Part shown: in pieces, positions 1 to 8,107 of the stretch
How positions within the stretch are numbered: the first letter of the stretch is position 1
Layout: every line of letters starts with the position of its first letter
Assembly (NCBI GenBank): GCA_002030045.1
Contig: LQBI01000024.1
Coordinates: 1 to 64,000 of the forward strand
Direction: 5' to 3'
Length of the DNA stretch: 64,000 bases
Source of the DNA: Candidatus Aegiribacteria sp. MLS_C
Lineage (GTDB): Bacteria; Fermentibacterota; Fermentibacteria; Fermentibacterales; JCC-6
Notes under the pieces: generated by a model
The model's database searches: none
What the model was told of the DNA's origin: nothing
Seen by the model: the letters and a program-made list of their open reading frames with translations, nothing else
Made by a program: the position numbers and the translations under genes

Positions 1-1709
1 ACGCTGTCTATCGAGACGCCGTCACCGGGTCTCCAGAGCACAGCGCCTATGGAGAGGGTGAGCTGGAAGGAATCGCTGCCTGTCCCGACTGTTATCTCCG
101 AGACCACCCTGCGCAGCCTCCTTATCACCAGGCTTGTGTCCCCCTCGGTTTCGGGGAGCACCACCAGGAACTCGTCACCGCAGTAGCGGATAATGGTGTC
201 GCTCTTCCTGAGAGCCCCGTTCAGAACCCCGGCGACGGCCTTCAGCACTTCGTCGCCCTTCTGGTGGCCGAACCTGTCGTTGACCTCCTTGAAGCGGTCG
301 ATGTCTATCATGACTATGCCTATGGAATGCTGGTAGCGGCTGGCCCTCTCCATTTCCTGCTGTATCACCTGGTCAAAGTAGTTCCTGTTGAAGAGACCCG
401 TCAGCGGGTCGTGTATCGCCTGGTCCCTCAGCTCCATCAGGAGCCGTATCCTTTTTACCGCCTCGGATGTGTAGCTGAGGAGCAGTTCGAGCAGGCTTGC
501 CTGTTCGTCGTCGAATATTCGCTCATCACAGTAGAAAGCCGTGAAGACACCGTACTGGCCGACCGGGGACGCAACCAGGAGGCTGTAGTCTCTGTCTCCG
601 GTCTCAAGTGCGAGTCCCTTTTCTCCCCTGCTGTCTGCCCTGATGGTACGACGTTCCATGTATGCCCTGCCGGGAAGGTCCCTTCCAGGTACGAAGCGGT
701 GGTTCTTCAGAGCCTGTTCGAGGCCGGGATCGGAGAAGGCAACTGGCTGCAGCCTGTCCTTGCGTACCATGGAGATGGAGGAGAGGGGTAGATCCAGTAT
801 GCTGCAGGCAGCTTCGAGAGTGATCCTGAAGGACTGATCCTCGGAAGAACAGGAATCCAGTTCCCTGGCAGTGATGTGGAGCTGCTCTATCCGCCATCTG
901 GAACGGGCCAGCTTCTCCAGGGCACGTTTCCTGTCCGATATGTCCCTGTATATGCCGTAGTAGCCTTCCCTGGAACCGTCCACCGATATCGGCGAGGCAA
1001 GGACGGATACGTCTACAAGGGTCCCGTCCTTCCTGCGCCGCTTCGTTTCCGTGAGCTGCTTCTTCCCCGAGACCACCAAGCGGGTGATTTCCCTTGCCTC
1101 GGCGTTGAAGTCGTCCGGAGCTATGAGATCGTCGATGTTCCTGCCGACAGCTTCCTCCGATGGGTAGCCGAACAGGTTCTCGAATTCCCTGTTGGCCTTT
1201 CTGATGATACCTTCGTTGTCCACCAGGACTATGGCCTCCTGGAGACTCTCGAACAGGTGTTCAAGGTGGGCCTTCTCGTGTCTCAGGAGGGCTTCAGCAC
1301 GCTTGCGCTCTGAGATGTCCCTGTAGATCCCGTAATGTCCTATCTGAGAGTCTTTCACCGAAACCGGGGCGGCCAGTACGGATACGTCTATCAGATTGCC
1401 GTCCCGGTGGCGTCTCCTTGTCTCGACTAGCGTCTTGCCTCCGGAGAGGACCGATCGGGTTATCTCCCTCGCCTCATCCTTCAGCTCCCCCGGAGCCACC
1501 AGCTCGTCGATGTTCCTTCCCAGTATCTCCTTCTCCCCGTATCCGAAGAGGTTCTCGAACTCCCTGTTGGCCCTACTTATCATCCCTTCGTTGTCGACGA
1601 GCACGATGGCTTCCTGTATTCCCTCGAAGAGGTTCTCCAGGTGAGCCTTCTCCTCCTCCAGCGCCCTGGCGAGGTCTTCGGGTCGCTTGTCGCGTTCCGC
1701 TGATACCAT
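1..1709 (-). CDS. PAS-PAS-GAF-GGDEF signalling protein, 3' end outside window
   Basis: Probable cytoplasmic diguanylate cyclase that would make cyclic-di-GMP in response to signals sensed by its N-terminal domains. Two PAS domains at about residues 27-140 and 153-265 are near copies of each other; both end in IYRDIS followed by RKRA. A GAF-like stretch lies at about 290-420 and a GGDEF domain from about 440 (DPLTGLFNR entry motif). The signature reads RYCGDEF (residues 508-514), so the first glycine is cysteine. An RKSD inhibitory I-site sits five residues before it at 501-504. No signal peptide or membrane segment was seen. The ATG at 1709 is preceded by GGAGGG. The C-terminal tail of GGDEF, and any EAL domain after it, would lie beyond base 1. 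Cyclase activity is inferred; C for G at that position is a tolerated-looking but uncommon change. Confidence 0.9.
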   Translation of the reverse strand, partial: MVSAERDKRPEDLARALEEEKAHLENLFEGIQEAIVLVDNEGMISRANREFENLFGYGEKEILGRNIDELVAPGELKDEAREITRSVLSGGKTLVETRRRHRDGNLIDVSVLAAPVSVKDSQIGHYGIYRDISERKRAEALLRHEKAHLEHLFESLQEAIVLVDNEGIIRKANREFENLFGYPSEEAVGRNIDDLIAPDDFNAEAREITRLVVSGKKQLTETKRRRKDGTLVDVSVLASPISVDGSREGYYGIYRDISDRKRALEKLARSRWRIEQLHITARELDSCSSEDQSFRITLEAACSILDLPLSSISMVRKDRLQPVAFSDPGLEQALKNHRFVPGRDLPGRAYMERRTIRADSRGEKGLALETGDRDYSLLVASPVGQYGVFTAFYCDERIFDDEQASLLELLLSYTSEAVKRIRLLMELRDQAIHDPLTGLFNRNYFDQVIQQEMERASRYQHSIGIVMIDIDRFKEVNDRFGHQKGDEVLKAVAGVLNGALRKSDTIIRYCGDEFLVVLPETEGDTSLVIRRLRRVVSEITVGTGSDSFQLTLSIGAVLWRPGDGVSIDS

Positions 1710-2012
1710 GCTTGCTCCCTCCGTAGGCCTGCGTCAGCAGATGAATGGTCAGGCGCCGTCGAAGAATGGTACGCGAATGAAAGGCAACGCCTGAACAGAA
1801 AGATGTGCAGGCGGTAGGTGCGTGTCAAAGCCGGAGACGGGTAATCCCTGCTGGTAATCGCAGAGTTTGGTCCCAAGGGTTTTCCATGCAGGGCCCACTG
1901 TGGGAATCATGGCTGTTTACGGGCAGGCATCGGTTGCTGAAGCAAATCCGTTCAAGCACCTAACTACGGGCGTGGTCACCTCAGGCGGGTCTGACCTCAG
2001 TATCCCTCGGGG
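1710..2012. other. Intergenic stretch of about 300 bp without a gene
   Basis: I see no coding sequence with a credible ribosome site here. It lies upstream of the PAS-GGDEF gene and downstream of the lipoprotein gene, both on the minus strand, so it should hold the former's promoter. On the minus strand a perfect TTGACA at 1828-1823 is followed after 17 bases by CATCTT (1805-1800), a weak -10. A short direct repeat, GGTAATC, occurs twice at about 1838-1860. No rho-independent terminator was recognised. Confidence 0.4.
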
Positions 2013-2648
2013 TCAGAGTTCCAGTTCGAAGACCGGCCATTCGTCTTCGTAGAAGTAGACGGAGTCACCGGGCTGTCCCCATATCAGGGTCAGGGTGCAG
2101 AAGAAGGTGGAATCGGTCACCAGTCTTAGGTCCCATGTGTCGCGGGTGTTCAGGGGCTTCCTGCAGACCATGGTGCTGTCGCCTTCGTGGATGCCCCAGA
2201 AGACAGCGTCCACGTTGTTGGTGCCTCCCAGGGAATCGTCTGGCTGAAGGGGTATGGACTGCTGAAGGGGTACATCCCCCTTGCCGTAGGGGTACCAGTA
2301 CTCGTACCAGTCATCGGTCTCCAGCTGGCCGGTGTACGTGATCATCCTGCTGGCGTCCAGCACATGGGATTCGGGGTGGTCGTTGTAGATAACGTCCAGG
2401 GAGACAACGTCGGGCATGTCCTCTGTCCACCTTCCGGGGAGTTCCCGGGGCTGGACCGCCATGAAGTAGATCGAATCCCCGCTCACCGCATAGCTTATCT
2501 CCAGAATACCGGCGAACCACTCGTCCACGAGGTTCCAGGAGAGATCCTCCCAGTAATGGTGTTCCGGCACAGGCCCGGTGCTGTCCCCGCATGCCGTCGC
2601 AAGACTGAGGATAGCTGCCGCTGCCGCTGCAGCTGGATTCCGTCTCAT
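2013..2648 (-). CDS. Putative lipoprotein of unknown function
   Basis: A 211-residue exported protein with no recognised domain. The start at 2648 is preceded by AAGGAG; an ATG 57 bases upstream lacks a ribosome site and adds residues before the signal peptide. The N-terminus is MRRNP, then an alanine-rich hydrophobic stretch ending in the lipobox LATAC, so the mature protein should begin at cysteine and be lipid-anchored. The rest is rich in Trp, Tyr and Asp, as in secreted beta-rich proteins. It is transcribed divergently from the flavodoxin-ferredoxin gene. Lipidation is well supported; function is unknown. Confidence 0.75.
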   Translation of the reverse strand: MRRNPAAAAAAAILSLATACGDSTGPVPEHHYWEDLSWNLVDEWFAGILEISYAVSGDSIYFMAVQPRELPGRWTEDMPDVVSLDVIYNDHPESHVLDASRMITYTGQLETDDWYEYWYPYGKGDVPLQQSIPLQPDDSLGGTNNVDAVFWGIHEGDSTMVCRKPLNTRDTWDLRLVTDSTFFCTLTLIWGQPGDSVYFYEDEWPVFELEL

Positions 2649-2800
2649 CAGTGACTCCTTCCGAAAACACCGGGCAGGCCGACTCCCCACCCGGCAAGCT
2701 TCCACAAGGCTCTAGCCGGAATTAGAGCCTCGAGTTCCTGAAGGTCGGGGATCGACCGGGTGTTGACAAGAAGACAGTTGTGAAGATGTTGTAGGGGATT

Positions 2801-2819
2801 TGCGAACATGTGCGAACAT
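2801..2819. repeat. Short direct repeat TGCGAACAT x2 in the leader
   Basis: TGCGAACAT occurs at 2801-2809 and 2811-2819, a period of 10 bases, ending just before the ribosome site of the flavodoxin-ferredoxin gene at 2834. The second copy continues into an imperfect palindrome CGAACATATTCG. The one-helical-turn spacing would suit a regulator site. This is a possible operator only; chance is not excluded. Confidence 0.3.
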
Positions 2820-2833
2820 ATTCGGAGGGACAA

Positions 2834-3625
2834 ATGAGCACCGAGGTATACTGGTTCTCGGGCACGGGCAACTCGCTTCACGCAGCAAGGAGGATCGCCG
2901 AAGGGCTGGGCGACTCGGAACTCGTACCGATCGCCGGGTCAGTGGGCGGTGTTGAAGCTCTGCCGGAGAGGCTCGGGCTGGTCTTCCCGGTCTACGCCTG
3001 GGGACCACCGTCAATAGTGGCGGATTTCATCGAGGAAATGCCTGCGGGAAGTCCCGAGTACGTCTTTGCCGTCGCCACATGCGGCGCATCCGCAGGTTCC
3101 GCCATGTCCATCACGAGGCGCCTGCTGAAGAAGCGGGGAATATCTCTTGATGCGGAGCTGACGGTGAAGATGGTGGGAAACTACCCGCCCATGGGAGGTG
3201 CTCCCGGACCCGAGAAGGCCGGGAAGCGGCTTGAAGAGGCCGAGAAGGATCTGGACGCCGTGGTCGGAAGACTGAAGGACGGTTTCAGGGGAAGGCAGGG
3301 GGGGACGAATCCCTTCTTCCGGGTCCTCGGCAGGGTGGTATACCCTCTCTTCAGGAAGCACGTATCGGACTCGGCTGGCAGGTTCGCGGCTGACGACAGG
3401 TGCACATCCTGCGGGATCTGCGTCAGGTTGTGTCCGGTGTCCAACATCGAACTTGGAGAGGACGGCCGCCCGGTATGGGGAGACCGCTGCCAGCAGTGCT
3501 ACGCCTGCTTCCACTGGTGCCCGGAGGAGGCCGTGCAGTACGGGAGGAAGACGGCGGACCAGAACAGGTACCATCATCCCGGGGTTTCCCAGGACGACAT
3601 GCTCGAGCAGGGGGGAGGCGCCTGA
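2834..3625 (+). CDS. EFR1-type flavodoxin / 2[4Fe-4S] ferredoxin protein
   Basis: Probable cytoplasmic electron carrier combining an FMN flavodoxin fold with a bacterial two-cluster ferredoxin. The N-terminus has the phosphate-binding loop FSGTGNS at about residues 8-14. Two cluster motifs follow near residues 195-235: CTSCGICVRLCP and CQQCYACFHWCP, each with the CxxCxxCxxxCP pattern of [4Fe-4S] sites. Length (263 residues) and order match the EFR1 family. The start at 2834 has GGAGGG upstream. Its stop codon overlaps the ATG of the following lipoprotein by one base, so the two are probably co-translated. The redox partner cannot be told from the sequence. Confidence 0.88.
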   Translation: MSTEVYWFSGTGNSLHAARRIAEGLGDSELVPIAGSVGGVEALPERLGLVFPVYAWGPPSIVADFIEEMPAGSPEYVFAVATCGASAGSAMSITRRLLKKRGISLDAELTVKMVGNYPPMGGAPGPEKAGKRLEEAEKDLDAVVGRLKDGFRGRQGGTNPFFRVLGRVVYPLFRKHVSDSAGRFAADDRCTSCGICVRLCPVSNIELGEDGRPVWGDRCQQCYACFHWCPEEAVQYGRKTADQNRYHHPGVSQDDMLEQGGGA

Positions 3626-4755
3626 TGGGAAGAGTGTCGGCGTTCCTGGGGGCGGCCCTGCTGACGGCGTGCGGTGGACCGGCGGAGGAGGCTTCGACAG
3701 CTCCTGTAATGGATCCTGACGATCCATACTACTGCCATCCCGACACCATCGCCGGGTGGACGGAATGGGCCGAGGCATCCGACCAGGGACTCTGGGAAGG
3801 CGATCCGTCCCACTCGCTCAGGTTCACCTGGCTGCAGTCCTACGGCGGCGACCGGGACATGGACCCGCCGTTCTACTCGATCTGGGAAGGGGCGGTCTCC
3901 GGGGACTCACTGTTCATAGCCGACTACGCGGGCTGCCGGGTGGTCTGCATGGACGTGGAAGGAAACGTTCTGTGGACCCGGGGCGAGCAGGGGGAGGGAC
4001 CGGGGCACTTCGGTTCGCTCTGCAACGTGGCGGTGTCGGACCGTTTCGTTCGTGCCGCCGACGGCATGCTGGACAAGGTGGAGGTCCTGGACAGGTCAGG
4101 GCAGCTGCTGCATCTGGTACCCGTTAGCAATCCCACCGACGTCGTGTTCATCGATGATTCGACCTTCGCGGTGCTATCCGCCATCGAGGCCGGGGGCGAG
4201 GTGCATTTGTACGACTGTTCCGGCGGGAAGCTCCGCTCCTTCGGGGAGGCGGAGTGGTTCTCGCAGCCCCGGGAGGTTCTCTTCAGGATGCAGGACTCTT
4301 ACAGCGCGCTGAAGGCGCCGGATTCGGTCCTGCTGGTATCCAGGTGGGACACGTACCACATCTATCCCTTCCACCTTGACGACGGTACCGTGGGCGATGA
4401 CCTGGCCAGGGTTTACCCGACCGATGTGAAGGAGCCTCAGTTCAGGGCGCAGGGCAACCAGGTCTCCGGAGCCTTCTTCCGCAACATGGGCAAGCTGTTC
4501 ACGGGCCCCGAGGGAATGCTCAACGTGGAACTCGGCAACTTCTCCGTCAACGGCAACGTGCTGGGCGGCCCCGATTCGGTCTCGGCTCCGGTGAGGCTCA
4601 TAGACAGGTACGACTGGGACTGGAACTACCTGGACACCTACTGTCTGCCGATGGACGGGGAGATCATCGCATACTCGCCCGAATACGGGATGTTCGCACA
4701 CGATTACGCCACGGGAGCGCTGGTCAGGTTCAGGGTGGAGACGGGAGAACCCTGA
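3625..4755 (+). CDS. Lipoprotein with a six-bladed beta-propeller-like fold
   Basis: A 376-residue exported protein. The signal peptide (MGRVSAFLGAALL) ends in lipobox LLTAC at about residue 15, so it should be lipid-anchored. The body has repeating units of the NHL/6-bladed propeller kind, for example GDSLFIADYAGCRVV followed by GEGPGHFGSLCNVAV, common in FCB-group lipoproteins. The start is fixed by the TGATG overlap with the upstream flavodoxin-ferredoxin gene; a longer reading frame upstream is only the shifted frame of that gene. Function is unknown; propellers of this kind usually bind ligands or proteins at the cell surface. Confidence 0.75.
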   Translation: MGRVSAFLGAALLTACGGPAEEASTAPVMDPDDPYYCHPDTIAGWTEWAEASDQGLWEGDPSHSLRFTWLQSYGGDRDMDPPFYSIWEGAVSGDSLFIADYAGCRVVCMDVEGNVLWTRGEQGEGPGHFGSLCNVAVSDRFVRAADGMLDKVEVLDRSGQLLHLVPVSNPTDVVFIDDSTFAVLSAIEAGGEVHLYDCSGGKLRSFGEAEWFSQPREVLFRMQDSYSALKAPDSVLLVSRWDTYHIYPFHLDDGTVGDDLARVYPTDVKEPQFRAQGNQVSGAFFRNMGKLFTGPEGMLNVELGNFSVNGNVLGGPDSVSAPVRLIDRYDWDWNYLDTYCLPMDGEIIAYSPEYGMFAHDYATGALVRFRVETGEP

Positions 4756-4872
4756 GAAAAGTGTCGGTTCCCGGCAGTTCCGGAGCTGTCATCCGGGCGA
4801 AAAACCCCACGCTTAACCCCTGCCGGGTTTCGTCACTGAGTACACCCCGGTTGACACCGTCCGTCGATCTAT

Positions 4873-4886
4873 TCGGCATATGCCGA
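4873..4886. promoter_or_regulatory. Perfect 14-bp palindrome TCGGCATATGCCGA
   Basis: A perfect inverted repeat in the 260-bp gap before the secreted-protein gene at 5016. It covers the place where a -35 box would lie for the -10-like TATGAT at 4903-4908, which suggests an activator or repressor site. Its core GGCATATGCC recurs at 38658-38667 in the leader of hpf. A TTGACA also occurs at 4851-4856 without a good partner. The rest of the gap holds no gene. Confidence 0.4.
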
Positions 4887-5015
4887 TATCCGATTCGAAA
4901 CGTATGATATGACAGACGAACCGGAGGCAACGTATCATCTGCGATGGGTGGTTTCCGGTGCGCCGGTTGATTATGCCGGAACATTTCAGTCCCGGCATCG
5001 GAACAGGAGAAGGAG

Positions 5016-6722
5016 ATGAACAAGTTCAGGTTCGTTAGAGGGGGCGTGCTGGTCATGCTCCTGACCGTACCTGCCGCCGGGCTGGGCCAGTGGAGCCCGG
5101 ATTCGCTCCAGAACCTCGCCATATGCGATCTGTCGGGAGAACAGAGCGTATCCAAGATAGCGGCGACTTCCGACGGAGGATGCTTCGTGTCCTGGTTCGA
5201 TTCCAGGAGCGGGAGCTACTGCATGTACATTCAGAGGCTGGACTCGTTGGGACAGGAGCTGCTGGGGGACGACGGACTCCTGGTAAGCGACCACCCGCAG
5301 GAAAGCTGGCTGGTGGACTACGACCTCGCCGTGGACGGTGAAGACAACGCGATCCTGGCCTTCTGCGACATAAGGTACACCGGGGTGTTCAACGTCACCG
5401 CATACAAGATAGCCGGCGACGGATCCTTCCTGTGGGGAGACGACGGGATATGCCTCTCGGACACCACGGGAAACTGGTTCGAGGCGGCTCCAAGGATCGC
5501 CGTGACCCCCGATGGTAACAGCGTGATATGCTGGGGAAGGTCCGACGCCGAGTTCCAGGTTGTCTTTCAGAAACTGTCGCCTTCGGGGGAGAGACTCTGG
5601 GGGGACTACGGCATGATATGGTCCGGCGGCGACGCCGACCTTTCGGCTCCGGTTGTTGTGCCGGCGGGTCAGGACAGCGTGGTGGCACTGTGGAAGAGTT
5701 CCACCGGAAGCTTCCCGTCCCAGGTGACCCACCTCTACACGCAGAAAATGGATGTGTCGGGGGACCTGGTGTGGGGAGACACCTACGTGCTGGTATACGA
5801 TGGCGGTGCCATCACTCCATGGAACTACCCGGAGATCATACCCGACGGGTCAGGAGGCGCGATCTACGCCTGGTACGATTCGCCGACACTGTCGGACTTC
5901 AACGTATGGGTCCAGAGGATGGACGAAGACGGCAACATGCTCTTCCCGATGAACGGGGCGCAGGCCTCCACCAACTCAGCTGACCGCCTGCACATGAACC
6001 CTTCCGTTGCCTACTACCCGTCGGATGATGCCACATTCGTACTCTGGGTGGAGACCAACGACAACCAGACGGATTTCGGCGTCTACGGACAGCGGCTTTC
6101 GTCGACCGGAGCAAGGGAGTGGGGCGATTCCGGCCTTCAGCTGGTTCCCCTGGGAGGGGACCAGGTCTCCTTCGTTCGTTCACTTTCCCTGGGAGGAGGC
6201 ATCTACGCCGCATACCTCTCGGGCAGCATGAGCACAGCTCTCAGAGTGGTCAGGCTCCAATACGACGGTAACGTGGAATGGGGGCCGGTCACCCTCTCCG
6301 CTTCGTCCCTGGGAGGCAAGGACGACCTGGTGCGATGCGCCGGATACGGCGAGAGCGCACTTTACGCATGGACCGACTACAGGAACGATTACGGGATCTA
6401 CGCGCAGAACGTGAACCCCAGCGGGACCCTGGGTCCCCAGACAGGGATATCCCTGGAGGTATCGACGACGGGAGCCGCCCTGAGCCTGCTCCCGAACCCT
6501 TGCAGCGGATGGGCGACTGTGACCATCGACATTCCGGTAACAAGCCACGTTACCGTTGAGGTCTTCGATCTCTCGGGAAGGATCGTGGAGAGGCTGGCGG
6601 ACGGCATGCTTGAACGCGGACGCCACAGCGTGAACTGGGACTCGGCGGAAACTCCCGGTGTGTATTTCGTACGTCTCGGAATAGGGAGCCAGGTCATCAC
6701 CAGGAGGCTGGCCGTACTTTAA
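5016..6722 (+). CDS. Secreted beta-rich protein with C-terminal sorting domain
   Basis: A 568-residue exported protein. A signal peptide occupies about residues 1-24 (hydrophobic VLVMLLTVPAAG). The central part has repeated units resembling bladed propellers (WGDDG, WGDYG and similar). The last 80 or so residues form a Por/type IX-like sorting module: LLPNPCSG, then VTVEVFDLSGRIV, then PGVYFVRL and a basic tail. In Bacteroidota such domains direct export by the type IX system and are cleaved. The start at 5016 has AGGAG upstream. The substrate or role is unknown. Export is well supported; whether a true type IX system exists here is not shown. Confidence 0.82.
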   Translation: MNKFRFVRGGVLVMLLTVPAAGLGQWSPDSLQNLAICDLSGEQSVSKIAATSDGGCFVSWFDSRSGSYCMYIQRLDSLGQELLGDDGLLVSDHPQESWLVDYDLAVDGEDNAILAFCDIRYTGVFNVTAYKIAGDGSFLWGDDGICLSDTTGNWFEAAPRIAVTPDGNSVICWGRSDAEFQVVFQKLSPSGERLWGDYGMIWSGGDADLSAPVVVPAGQDSVVALWKSSTGSFPSQVTHLYTQKMDVSGDLVWGDTYVLVYDGGAITPWNYPEIIPDGSGGAIYAWYDSPTLSDFNVWVQRMDEDGNMLFPMNGAQASTNSADRLHMNPSVAYYPSDDATFVLWVETNDNQTDFGVYGQRLSSTGAREWGDSGLQLVPLGGDQVSFVRSLSLGGGIYAAYLSGSMSTALRVVRLQYDGNVEWGPVTLSASSLGGKDDLVRCAGYGESALYAWTDYRNDYGIYAQNVNPSGTLGPQTGISLEVSTTGAALSLLPNPCSGWATVTIDIPVTSHVTVEVFDLSGRIVERLADGMLERGRHSVNWDSAETPGVYFVRLGIGSQVITRRLAVL

Positions 6723-6865
6723 CAGGGTTCTTACTGTACTGCAGCCAGGCTCGAGGACCCTGCCGCCCAGCCGGGAGGCCGAACCCGGGTAGGAATCCAC
6801 ACCGGCACGGCTTCTGTAGACGGTTCAGGAGTCGTAGAACTCGTAAATACTGTCCTAGTACCTAA

Positions 6866-6894
6866 TTGCAGAAGTTAATGCTATGTGATATATT
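6866..6894 (+). promoter_or_regulatory. Sigma70-type promoter
   Basis: TTGCAG at 6866-6871 and TATATT at 6889-6894 are separated by 17 bases. Transcription would start near 6901, inside the inverted repeat at 6896-6918, and would read the 30-codon ORF and then the RRM-protein gene. Confidence 0.6.
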
Positions 6895-6895
6895 T

Positions 6896-6918
6896 GATGG
6901 GTCTGTTATATACCCATC
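6896..6918 (+). promoter_or_regulatory. Inverted repeat next to a Shine-Dalgarno site
   Basis: GATGGGT (6896-6902) and ACCCATC (6912-6918) form a perfect 7-bp stem with a 9-base loop. The right arm ends three bases before AGGAGG (6920-6925) of the small ORF at 6930. It lies just downstream of the -10 box, so it could be an operator in DNA or a translation-control hairpin in RNA. Confidence 0.5.
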
Positions 6919-6929
6919 AAGGAGGAAGC

Positions 6930-7022
6930 ATGGCTTACACTTCTGCTCCATCGAGAGGTTTCCGACCCCTCTTTCGGGCATGCTTGACACGAATAGCCCT
7001 ATCTCTATATTACCCGCCGTGA
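6930..7022 (+). CDS. Small 30-codon ORF upstream of the RRM gene
   Basis: ATG at 6930 follows AGGAGG by 4 bases, the best ribosome site nearby, behind a good promoter. It encodes 30 residues beginning MAYTSAPSRG and ending in YYPP, with several arginines and a short hydrophobic patch. No family is recognised. It could be a small protein or a leader peptide affecting expression of the RRM gene about 200 bp downstream. Chance is possible because no homologue could be checked. Confidence 0.4.
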   Translation: MAYTSAPSRGFRPLFRACLTRIALSLYYPP

Positions 7023-7228
7023 TACAGCGTCTTTGAACTGGTCAGGTCCACACCTCTCTTTTTGAGACAGTGTTGCCCCTTTCAGGACAGTCTGATATCA
7101 GAAATGCGATTATTCGGGTCGCGGAAGCCGGCTGGTCAATGCCGGGAAAGAGAGCTTCGGCCAGTGCCGGAGCGCCGGGCCCAGCCCGGTCACGGAGGGT
7201 TTTCGGACCCTCGGGATAGGAGTTGTTC
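7023..7228 (+). other. Structured leader of the RRM-protein gene
   Basis: Together with 6723-6929 this makes a 500-bp region lacking a conventional gene. It contains a 12-bp palindrome TCTGATATCAGA (7091-7102), a stem CCGGGC/GCCCGG (7175-7180 with 7184-7189), and a stem GAGGGT/ACCCTC (7195-7200 with 7207-7212) that ends five bases before the TAGGAG ribosome site. A longer GC-rich pairing around 7126-7170 is also possible. Long structured leaders are typical of cold-shock-type RNA-binding genes. The bases 6723-6865 show nothing clear. Confidence 0.45.
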
Positions 7229-7480
7229 TTGAATAACAAACTGTTTGTTGGCGGTCTTTCGTGGAGTACCACGGACAAGGAGCTCCGGGAAGCCTTCGAG
7301 GCTTACGGCAGCGTTACCGAGGCAAAGGTCATCAAGGAGCGTGATTCCGGCAGGTCACGCGGATTTGGTTTCGTCACCTTCGAGAACGAGGACGATGCCA
7401 CAGCCGCAGTGGATGCCATGAATGACACGGAACTCGACGGCCGCAACATCAGAGTGGATTTCGCTCACGACAAGCGCTGA
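7229..7480 (+). CDS. Single-RRM RNA-binding protein
   Basis: An 83-residue cytoplasmic protein made of one RNA-recognition motif. RNP2 is KLFVGGLSW near residues 4-12 and RNP1 is RGFGFVTF near 44-51; both show the aromatic residues that stack on RNA. The tail is short and basic. Related bacterial proteins (Rbp family of cyanobacteria and others) bind RNA and are often cold-induced. The start is taken as TTG at 7229, six bases after TAGGAG; a TTG at 7223 would touch the ribosome site. It is preceded by a long structured leader and followed by a strong terminator, so it is probably transcribed alone or with the small upstream ORF. Confidence 0.92.
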   Translation: MNNKLFVGGLSWSTTDKELREAFEAYGSVTEAKVIKERDSGRSRGFGFVTFENEDDATAAVDAMNDTELDGRNIRVDFAHDKR

Positions 7481-7498
7481 ATAGCGCACTTTTCCGAC

Positions 7499-7530
7499 AG
7501 GGCAGCCCCTGTGGGGCTGCCCTTCTCTTT
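7499..7530 (+). terminator. Rho-independent terminator after the RRM gene
   Basis: An 11-bp GC-rich stem (7499-7509 with 7513-7523) around a TGT loop is followed by the T-rich tract CTTCTCTTT. It starts 19 bases after the RRM stop codon. Confidence 0.85.
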
Positions 7531-7608
7531 GAGTCAGCGGACGATACCTGACCGGTGTTCCTAACGGACAGAGTGCAGCGAGAAACAACCATCGAACTGG
7601 AGGGAAAG

Positions 7609-8022
7609 ATGAAGAAGACAGCAATGCTGATGCTCCTCACCGCCGCCGGCCTCATGGCCTTCGGCGTGCCGGACGTCCCCGACGTACCCGGCGTTGACAT
7701 TCCGGAGATCGAGATACCTGGGCTGGACATCCTCGAGGGTGTGCAGATCCAGCTCGACGAACTGATAACGGCCACGGATTCACTGCGATGGCTCATTCCA
7801 GAGCTGTCGGCACTTGACGATGTCTCAGCAAAGCTCGACGAACTGGCCGAGACCGATCCAGACGTGCTGGAGCTTCAGGCAAGGGTTGACGGACTGAGGG
7901 GTGAACTCGAATCCGCAAGGGCCGAGATCGAGACCCTGACAGGCGGCATCACAGAGGACGTGGAGACGGTACGCACAACTCTCGACACTTTCGTGCAGGG
8001 GCTTCCGATACCGTCCGAGTGA
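7609..8022 (+). CDS. Small secreted coiled-coil protein, unknown
   Basis: A 137-residue exported protein. Residues 1-19 form a signal peptide (MKKTAMLMLLTAAG). Then comes a Pro-Asp-Val/Ile-rich stretch of repeated VPDVPGVDIPEI-like units, about residues 20-42. The remainder is helical and heptad-like, rich in Leu, Glu and Asp, and probably forms a coiled coil. The start at 7609 has GGAGGG upstream; a longer frame upstream lacks one. It stands alone between two terminators, so it is likely a single-gene unit. No family is recognised; a structural envelope role is conceivable but unproven. Confidence 0.7.
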   Translation: MKKTAMLMLLTAAGLMAFGVPDVPDVPGVDIPEIEIPGLDILEGVQIQLDELITATDSLRWLIPELSALDDVSAKLDELAETDPDVLELQARVDGLRGELESARAEIETLTGGITEDVETVRTTLDTFVQGLPIPSE

Positions 8023-8058
8023 TCAGCTGACCCGGAACCGCTGGGCAGGCAAAGACCC

Positions 8059-8086
8059 GGGGGAGGCACGGCCTCCCCCTTTTTTT
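8059..8086 (+). terminator. Strong rho-independent terminator
   Basis: A perfect 9-bp stem (8059-8067 with 8071-8079) with loop ACG is followed by seven T residues. It lies 37 bases after the stop of the coiled-coil protein. Confidence 0.93.
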
Positions 8087-8107
8087 GTCCACTTCCGCAT
8101 ACGGGAA

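Noticed and set aside
4902-4915. 14-base identity GTATGATATGACAG with 21412-21425
   Set aside because: Several 14-base matches are expected by chance in 64 kb, and the upstream copy lacks a good -35 box at the right distance.
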